Source of the DNA: Platerodrilus igneus
Lineage: Eukaryota > Arthropoda > Insecta > Coleoptera > Lycidae
Reading direction: 5' to 3'
DNA length: 64,000 nt
NCBI GenBank assembly: GCA_036346225.1
Contig: JARFIW010001323.1
Coordinates: 806,001-870,000 of the forward strand
Shown: in pieces, positions 58,040 through 64,000 of the stretch
How the letters are laid out: each line of letters opens with the position of its first letter
Numbering within the stretch: position 1 is the first letter of the stretch
Made by a program: the position numbers and the translations under genes
The notes under the pieces: model-generated
What the model was told of the DNA's origin: nothing
The model's input: the letters and a program-made list of their open reading frames with translations, nothing else
The model's database searches: none

Positions 58040-59948
58040 ATATACAGGGTGAGTTTTTAGTGTGGCAACGGTCGATAACTCCGTTATTATAAAAGCTACG
58101 TAAACCAAATTTGGAGGCGTGTTAGGCATGCCTAAAGTGCACATTTTAAAAATATTTGGTAGCATACAGGGTGTTTCATAATTCCAGGGCATATTAAACT
58201 TATATTTTTTTAAATGGAACATCCTATATATTATTACATTTTTGAAAAGCGCATAAAAAGAGCTTTAATTTGATATCAAATTGTATCTGTCTATTCCTTT
58301 TAGTTTTTGAGATATTCAACTGTTTTTAGAAAAAATAACCCCGATTAGATACATTGCCACTGCACTAATACACAACTTATGTTAATTTTCAAAATGCAGA
58401 AAATTTTACCATATACCATAGTATATTTGTAAATATCACTTTTTTGAAATTTCTTCTCAGTATACAGGGTGTGTCAGGTTTCGCAAAATGAAATTTAAAA
58501 ATTTTTTTTTAAATGGCACCCTACCAATTTTATTGCTACAATGGTTAGTTCATTAAGTGTCCTTTCATTTTTGTTAAGCATTCCCTATACCTAAATCCAT
58601 TACTTTCTGAGATATTTTTGATTTTCTTCAAATTTTATGAATATTTTTAATTTACATAACTAAAAATAACTTACTATTGGAGAATATTATGAAACAATTA
58701 ATACATTTTGATTAACAATCAACTACACTTATCCAATAACAATTTTCACGAAAGATATAACAACCTACAATAATACGCTATCAACAGAATTCTGCCAGAT
58801 CAACAATATGCATTTTATAGAAAATGTTCAAGCAGGAAATCAGGCAGGCTTTGAAAAAAATAACTATTACATGTAAAGTGTCATTTAGGTTTATTAATTG
58901 TAGTGTGTTGTCATTTAACAGGATATCTCTCTTGGTATATTCTTGATGCAAGTAGGAAATTTTTTAAACTTGCTCTCAATACCCAAATCATATTTATTTG
59001 TTCTTCCACTCTAAAATTCATTTTGAAAACTCCTTCAAAGATTACATTTAAAACAGAACTGATAATGTGTTAAATGACAACACACTACAATTAATAAACC
59101 TAAATGACATTTTGATTGTAATTGTTATTTTTTTCAAAGCCTGCCTGATTTCCTGTTTGAACATTTTCTATAAAATGCATATTGTTGATCTGGCAGAATT
59201 CTGTTGATAGCGTATTATTGTAGGTTGTTATATCTTTAGTGAAAATTGTTATTGGATAACTGTAGTTGATTGTTAATCAAAATGTATCAATTGTTTTATA
59301 ATACTCTCCAATAGTAAGTTATTTTTAGTTATGTAAATTAAAAATATTCATAAAATTTGAAGAAAATCAAAAATATCTCAGAAAGTAATGGATTTAGGTA
59401 TAGGGAATGCTTAACAAAAATGAAAGGACACTTAATGAGCTATCCATTCTAGCAATAAAATTGGTAGGGTGCCATTTAAAAAAAAAATTTAAAATTGCAT
59501 TTTGCGAAACCTGACACACCCTGTATACTGGGAAGAAATTTCAAAAAGGTGATATTTACAAATATACTATGGTATATGGTAAAATTTTCTGCATTTTGAA
59601 AATTAACATAAGCTGTGTATTAGTGCATTGGCAATGTATCTAATCAGGGTCATTTTTTCTAAAAACAGTTGAATGTCTCAAAAACTAAAAGTAATAGACA
59701 AATACAATTTCATATCAAATTAAAGCACTTTTTATGGGCTTTTCAAAAATGTAATAATATATGGGGTGTTCCATTTAAAAAAATATAAGTTTAATATGCC
59801 CTGTAATTATGAAACACCCTGTATGCTTCCAAATATTTTTAAAATGTGCACTTTGGGCATGCCTAATATGCCTCCAAATTTGGTTTACGTAGCTTTTATA
59901 ATAACAGAGTTACCGACCGTTGCCACACTAAAAACTCACCCTGTATAT
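58040..59948. mobile_element. Foldback element with 881-bp arms
   Basis: The left arm 58040-58920 and right arm 59068-59948 are inverted copies of equal length, about 95% alike by eye, around a 147-bp loop. The ends read ATATACAGGGTGAGTTTTTA. The word acagggtg occurs at three places in each arm (58045, 58167, 58463 and mirrored), as if shorter elements had been nested before the arms were copied. The frames at 58031-58222 and 59766-59969 are the same arm sequence read from both sides and are not genes. Confidence 0.92.
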
Positions 59949-59961
59949 AACAAATGGGGGA

Positions 59962-60065
59962 TTACATAACTCCCGAATTTCTAGAAATTTTTTCGATAGC
60001 ATCATCCCCGAGGGAGCTACACCAATTTTAAGATTTTTTCTATCAATGTCGATTTCTAATCATCT
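59962..60065. repeat. Satellite monomer, continuation
   Basis: cccgaatttctagaaattttttcgatagcatcatcccc resumes the monomer cut at 57499, so the LTR-like segment and foldback entered one satellite copy. Confidence 0.75.
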
Positions 60066-60589
60066 ATCCTTTTTAATATCTAGAATCCTCTAATCAAACA
60101 CTTAGCGGTATTAACACAAAGAAATTAAGCACGCAAAAATTTAATAATTTATTTTATCCGATTTACAGTTTAATAAAATAATTGAATACAATATTTACAA
60201 AGTATAACATTATCTTCTTAGTGTAGCCGAATCCAAGAAGGTTAAAGTAACTTGTAACAAAAAAGACATTAATGGGTTGTTTAAATAGACCTGTAACAAA
60301 AAGAGATTAATGTGCTGTTTAAAAAGAGAGGAAACGTGTTTCGGTCAGTAAGACATCGTCGTTAATCTAACAATATGAGAATAATGTAAAACATTCCAAT
60401 GTAATGTGTTTTTAATATGTAAATGGGAAGGTTGACTTTAACGTCATCATCGCCCCGAATTACATGTGAAAGCGGTGTATAATAATTTTTACTAATACAG
60501 TTTAAATTTTGTAAACCACATTTCTAAATACATATTCACAATTTTTTATTCTTAATCTAGGCCTACCTCTTCCTCGGTTCGAGCACTCC
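60066..60589. other. Unassigned, with 39-bp direct repeat
   Basis: ttgtaacaaaaaagacattaatgggttgttta and ctgtaacaaaaagagattaatgtgctgttta lie side by side at 60251-60328. Nothing else is recognised. Confidence 0.5.
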
Positions 60590-60725
60590 ATCGTCGACAC
60601 TAGCGTTCTTTATAGCTAGCCATACGGTTGTTAAACGCCATTTTTACACTATCTTCGCCAGTAACGGTTTTCTAGGTATAGGAAGCACCGCAAGAGTTGC
60701 ATTTAAAAACGTTTGCAGGTACCAT
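60590..60725 (-). pseudogene. Short zinc-ribbon-like relic
   Basis: From ATG at 60725 the minus strand reads MVPANVFKCNSCGASYT, a stop, KTVTGEDSVKMAFNNRMASYKER, a stop, and about 15 more codons. The CNSCG pair is half of a possible zinc ribbon. I do not know the family. It lies on the same strand as the polymerase-like fragment and the long open frame to its right, and may be part of the same element. Confidence 0.3.
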
Positions 60726-61470
60726 TTTAGTACAAAACAAAATCCGCAGTATAGGACTTTGGTTAAACTTCTAAGCGAACTAACTTATAACTGAAGAGTT
60801 TACTTTAGCGTACCTGCATTATGTACCCTACAGAATGCAAACCGAAGATTGCCGAAGACACTCGAAGAGTGCACAAGCGCGGACGCTAAACCAATTAGCA
60901 TTAATACCGAGTATTCCGTACTTTCGTAGGTTGCTCATTTTCTAGAACCAAATCTTCCGCATAGCAGTCGGTAGCACGTAATTATTTCTAGAACCGGCAA
61001 GTACTCGATATCGTCCAAATAGAGAATTAGATGCTCGATGTCTGTCAACTTTCGATTCCCTCATAAAAGGTAGAAAAAAACTCGGTTAATCATCCATTTA
61101 ACTTATACTTCGACCCGCTCCCGTTCTGATAATTTCCAAACTTTTTCAAACGACAATGATCTCAGAATTTTTAAACATCCGAGGGATCTATAAGTCATGA
61201 TCAATTACACATCCGAACTACCCGTAAACTAACAGTGCGCTGTATAATACATGCATACCCCTTCTCTGCGCTACTGCTATTTTTGTAGCTGCTTGAAACA
61301 GTCAGTCGCCTTTTTTACTGCTAGGATCGAAGCAGATGTTTGTGGATGTGTACGAGAATATGTAACCATATACATTAATCAGTCTAAGCCATTTTATTTC
61401 GTCCACAAAAACTACTATTTTTCTAAACCACAATTACTAATCGCTTTTATAGGTTTAACATTTCTACCAT
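60726..61470. other. Unassigned, less AT-rich stretch
   Basis: Mixed short frames on both strands, none recognised. The plus frame at 61251-61619 runs antisense into the relic at 61471-61620, which argues against its being a gene. Confidence 0.4.
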
Positions 61471-61620
61471 TTCCCAATGACTGGTGCTACGTACATGGAA
61501 ACTTTAATTTCTTATTGGAGAGAAACCTTATTCTCCAACGCACTGCTGCGTTATTGCATGCCCACCCCTTTTGGGGATATATGCTCGTTATAGGTTGTAA
61601 CACTCGCGGTTTTACTTAAC
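61471..61620 (-). pseudogene. Fragment paralogous to the 428-codon frame
   Basis: On the minus strand the words VTTYNEHISPKGVGMQ and SALENKVSLQ correspond to LTTYNNHMFPKVVDMQ and SLWENKDFLQ of the long frame at 62698-64000 (its 63020-63130 region). It shows that the long frame belongs to a repeated, mobile family. Confidence 0.7.
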
Positions 61621-61631
61621 TACACTTTGTG

Positions 61632-61802
61632 AGACCACTTTAATTTTTTAATCGTGTCTTTCTCGCCTACAATACAGTAGAACTTGGCTTTTGTACCAAC
61701 GAATTCTAATACTAGACCCCCATTAAATTCGTCTTTGAATTTCCCTACAACTTTTTTGTTGACAAGCGGTATATTGTATTTATTATCTGCGAAGTAGTCA
61801 CT
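61632..61802 (-). pseudogene. Polinton-type DNA polymerase B tail fragment
   Basis: About 50 codons on the minus strand read SDYFADNKYNIPLVNKKV, then GKFKDEFNGGLVLEFVGTKA and KFYC..., ending at a stop after WSHKV. The pattern K.VGKFKDE..G....EFVG...K.Y is one I associate with the C-terminal end of protein-primed B-family polymerases of Maverick/Polinton-type elements in animals. No catalytic motif is in this piece. The assignment rests on recall of the family and needs a search. Confidence 0.5.
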
Positions 61803-61940
61803 CTTTTAAGATAAATATATCTTTTTTGGTATCAACTAATATTAGATTTTTCTAGGGAGCCCAAACCTGTAAATATATTTTAAATAGGACCATCCCCATA
61901 CAAAGTTATGCCTTTTAACGATCCAAACCTCTAATTTTTG
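61803..61940. repeat. Satellite monomer fragment
   Basis: gataaatatatcttttttggtatcaactaatattagatttttct and aataggaccatccccatacaaagtta match the 56.5-57.5 kb satellite. Confidence 0.75.
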
Positions 61941-62339
61941 CCCATCTATATTTAACTACATCCTTAGAACCTTTTTTTCGCTACCCAAGACATATGCTTT
62001 ATTCAACCATTTCCCGAGAAATCTAAAACCGATGTGTCCCGCGAACACCACGTTCAGATAACACGTATACTCTGCCCACCAGGATAGAAGCAGGAAGGAT
62101 TTGGAAGGTGGGAGAAGAACTTTAAAATTATGGAATCTTAAAACTAATATATACAATAGATTTACAAAATCTAAACGTAAACGTAAACGAGGTATATGAG
62201 ACACAAAAGCAGTTGGTAACGCTAATGTATAATGTGGAAATTAGCGCGCCCATCTGTCAATGACGTCACACAATATGCAAATTATTACACGTAAATTTTG
62301 AAAAACGGAGTACTCACATGAATAGGTAAAGCTTCCTAC
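61941..62339. other. Unassigned stretch
   Basis: The minus frame 61956-62204 (82 codons) is not recognised. A TGACGTCA word (cAMP-response-element-like) lies at 62260-62267. Confidence 0.35.
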
Positions 62340-62480
62340 AGAATCTCTTCCTGATGGCAGCTCGTGGCTTCCTTCAGAATTATTTAAAGATGGCGGCTGC
62401 GGCTTCCATCAGGATTGCTCCAGGCTAGCGACTGCGGGGCTCCCTTCCGGATTATTTAAAGATGGTTTTCAGGGCTCCGT
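62340..62480. repeat. Degenerate short repeat, GC-richer
   Basis: Variants of ggcttccttcaggattatttaaagatgg follow each other two to three times. This region is more GC-rich than its flanks and lies just downstream of the long minus-strand gene. Confidence 0.65.
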
Positions 62481-62697
62481 AGATTCGGTAATATATCTCG
62501 GGTCGTGGATTTTTTACCAGGTTGCATCCCGATTAATATTTTCTTCCTATGTAGAGGTACGATAAGGAACGGGTTTGGTTTTATAAATAAAGAACAATGT
62601 AATACTACTCTAAGATGTATATTCTGACATACATAACAAAATTTAAAAATATTTAATGCCAAGCATGGAGTCATTTAAACTTAATTTTAATACAAAG

Positions 62698-64000
62698 TTA
62701 TACACAGAAGACAGTCGTTTCTTTATGTTTGTATGGAGTGGTTTTAATTTTATCTAATTTTATTCTCAGCTTAAAATTTAAATCGACACCCCAATCTTCT
62801 ATCTCCTTTTCTAGCCAATAGTTTGATACATAGAGACCGTCTAGGTTTTCGAATTGTAAAATGTACCGAAGTTTGCCTCTATATTTAAAGTCTTTGATTC
62901 CACCGACAACCAGATCCATTCCTTCGTGTAATTCTTGCAGCTTGTGACAATCTTTTAATCGCAGCTTTCCCACTATATCCTGCATACGTATCTTGTTAGC
63001 TTGATCGACTTCTTCTTGTCGGTATTGGAGGAAATCCTTATTCTCCCACAGACTGTTGCGTAGTTGCATGTCCACCACTTTTGGGAACATATGGTTGTTA
63101 TAGGTTGTAAGACCCTCGGTTTTAAATGATCCGAAAGGTTCTTTACTACTTAAATATACAATGTTAAGCGGAACCCCTTTACGTGTGGTGTACGTCAAGG
63201 TTACGAAACCCGCATTCCTTAGTTCGTCTTTGTTATCTGCCATTTTGATAAATACGTTTTTAGAATAACCTTTTAAAAAATATACGGATTTAGTACCATC
63301 CCTTTCCGCAAGAACACCTACATAACTAAAAGAGTCTTTCTTACTAACCGCAAATGCATACAGCTTGTAGAACCCGGGTGTATTTAAGTCAGTCCATCGG
63401 CACATAAAATAATCTTTTAATTCTTCCTCATTTTCTCTAATAAGATGTTCTTTGTCTAACACATCTTTGTATTGTTCGCATATTGTCGCAGTGTTTTCCA
63501 TGTAGTCCAATTTTCGCCTTTTTGCATCCATTTCCTCTAATTCCAGTTGTCTTTTCCGTCCACTTACAGCGTATGGCATGCATAATGGATTAATTTCCTT
63601 TAGCGTAAACGGATAGAGTTTACTGCCAATATTTACGCGTTGTTGTATAACCTCTGGACGAACGTTAGGCGTATCTATCAACCCCAATTCCGAAATAACT
63701 ATTTCTTTTGGAATTGTAGAATATGGTGTTGCAGATTGTGTAAAATATGTACTACCTGCTTTAATGTAGCAGTTGTGTAAGATTTTTATTTTATCTTGGC
63801 TATCTTCCTCCTCTACTATCTCCAAATAATTTACAGGTAAATAGTTAAAATTAAAAGCCGAAAGCACATCCTTTATCAATTTTTCCCTTTCCTCTGGTTT
63901 TTCGGACAACTTAATTTGCAAGCCCGTCAATTTCGTTGTATTGCCATTCCCCCAATACACGTACTGTAGTAGGTTATTATACACTAAACAGCAGCTATTT
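62698..64000 (-). CDS. Unknown protein of a repeated element, partial (>428 aa)
   Basis: The longest intact frame of the window after the BEL pol segment. It ends at TGA-type stop 62698-62700 and is still open at the right edge; the first codon of the listed frame is GTG, and five codons upstream are also open, so the true start lies outside. No signal peptide or membrane segment is seen. A basic stretch GRKRQLELEEMDAKRRKLDY (near 63500-63570) could be a nuclear signal. The C-terminal 80 residues (from about LRLKDCHKLQEL to the end) look like a small beta-rich domain with the pattern Y/F.GK..YILQFEN..GLYV. I do not recognise the family. A decayed paralogous fragment at 61471-61620 and a polymerase-like fragment next to it suggest a DNA-element gene, possibly Polinton-like. 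Confidence 0.6.
   Translation of the reverse strand, partial: NSCCLVYNNLLQYVYWGNGNTTKLTGLQIKLSEKPEEREKLIKDVLSAFNFNYLPVNYLEIVEEEDSQDKIKILHNCYIKAGSTYFTQSATPYSTIPKEIVISELGLIDTPNVRPEVIQQRVNIGSKLYPFTLKEINPLCMPYAVSGRKRQLELEEMDAKRRKLDYMENTATICEQYKDVLDKEHLIRENEEELKDYFMCRWTDLNTPGFYKLYAFAVSKKDSFSYVGVLAERDGTKSVYFLKGYSKNVFIKMADNKDELRNAGFVTLTYTTRKGVPLNIVYLSSKEPFGSFKTEGLTTYNNHMFPKVVDMQLRNSLWENKDFLQYRQEEVDQANKIRMQDIVGKLRLKDCHKLQELHEGMDLVVGGIKDFKYRGKLRYILQFENLDGLYVSNYWLEKEIEDWGVDLNFKLRIKLDKIKTTPYKHKETTVFCV

Noticed and set aside
58031..58222. 63-codon frame repeated at 59766-59969
   Set aside because: The similarity is explained by the two arms of the foldback; the frames are opposite readings of the same arm and differ by stops.
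61251..61619. 122-codon plus-strand frame
   Set aside because: Its second half is antisense to the minus-strand fragment that matches the long frame at 62698-64000.

Overview
The window is AT-rich eukaryotic DNA with no host gene that I can recognise. Its mobile elements (BEL/Pao, R1-type and RTE-type LINEs, Penelope, mariner, pogo/Tigger, hAT MITE, tRNA-type SINE) point to an arthropod, most likely an insect. A beetle or bug would fit, but the sequence does not settle the order. Almost everything that can be explained is transposon-derived, and most coding remnants carry stops, frameshifts or deletions.

0-13.3 kb: a noncoding repeat unit (copy A), minisatellites, a scrap of a pogo/Tigger HTH gene, a 3' fragment of an RTE-type LINE, a degenerate R1-type LINE (about 4.3-9.3 kb) whose 3' UTR carries repeated stem-loops, a tRNA-derived SINE, and long unassigned stretches. 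13.3-26.2 kb: an array of six noncoding units of about 1.6-2.4 kb, separated by (TA)n microsatellites. Four of the six, plus copy A, share a TATA box, a GGCTCTCT-type start-site motif about 20-25 bp downstream, and a CAGGTAA splice-donor heptamer 370-525 bp further on; one more unit has a degraded version. No protein is encoded.

26.9-39.5 kb: a readable nest of insertions. A Penelope-like element and its terminal repeat (with a hammerhead-ribozyme-like fold) were invaded by a BEL/Pao retrotransposon on the minus strand (28397-39187, two LTRs of about 440 bp, target duplication CTTTG). Its gag gene was then split by an RTE-type LINE (32926-37520, target duplication GGGTACAGATTT). 42-48.5 kb: a hAT MITE with a perfect 8-bp target duplication, a CR1/Jockey-type LINE fragment, a 2-kb Tc1/mariner-type transposon and a deleted mariner.

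48.5-54.7 kb: a duplicated segment holding relics of a second mariner. One copy was later hit by a SINE and the other by a Tigger element that lost its DDE core. 56.5-62 kb: a satellite of about 315-330 bp, interrupted by an LTR-like promoter segment and a foldback element with two 881-bp arms. 60.5-64 kb: minus-strand fragments that look like a Polinton/Maverick-type DNA element (a B-family polymerase tail) and a long open frame of more than 428 codons that runs off the right edge.

These genes do not form a pathway. The window is best read as a graveyard of parasites with datable layers, plus one family of promoter-bearing noncoding repeats that I cannot assign to a known class.
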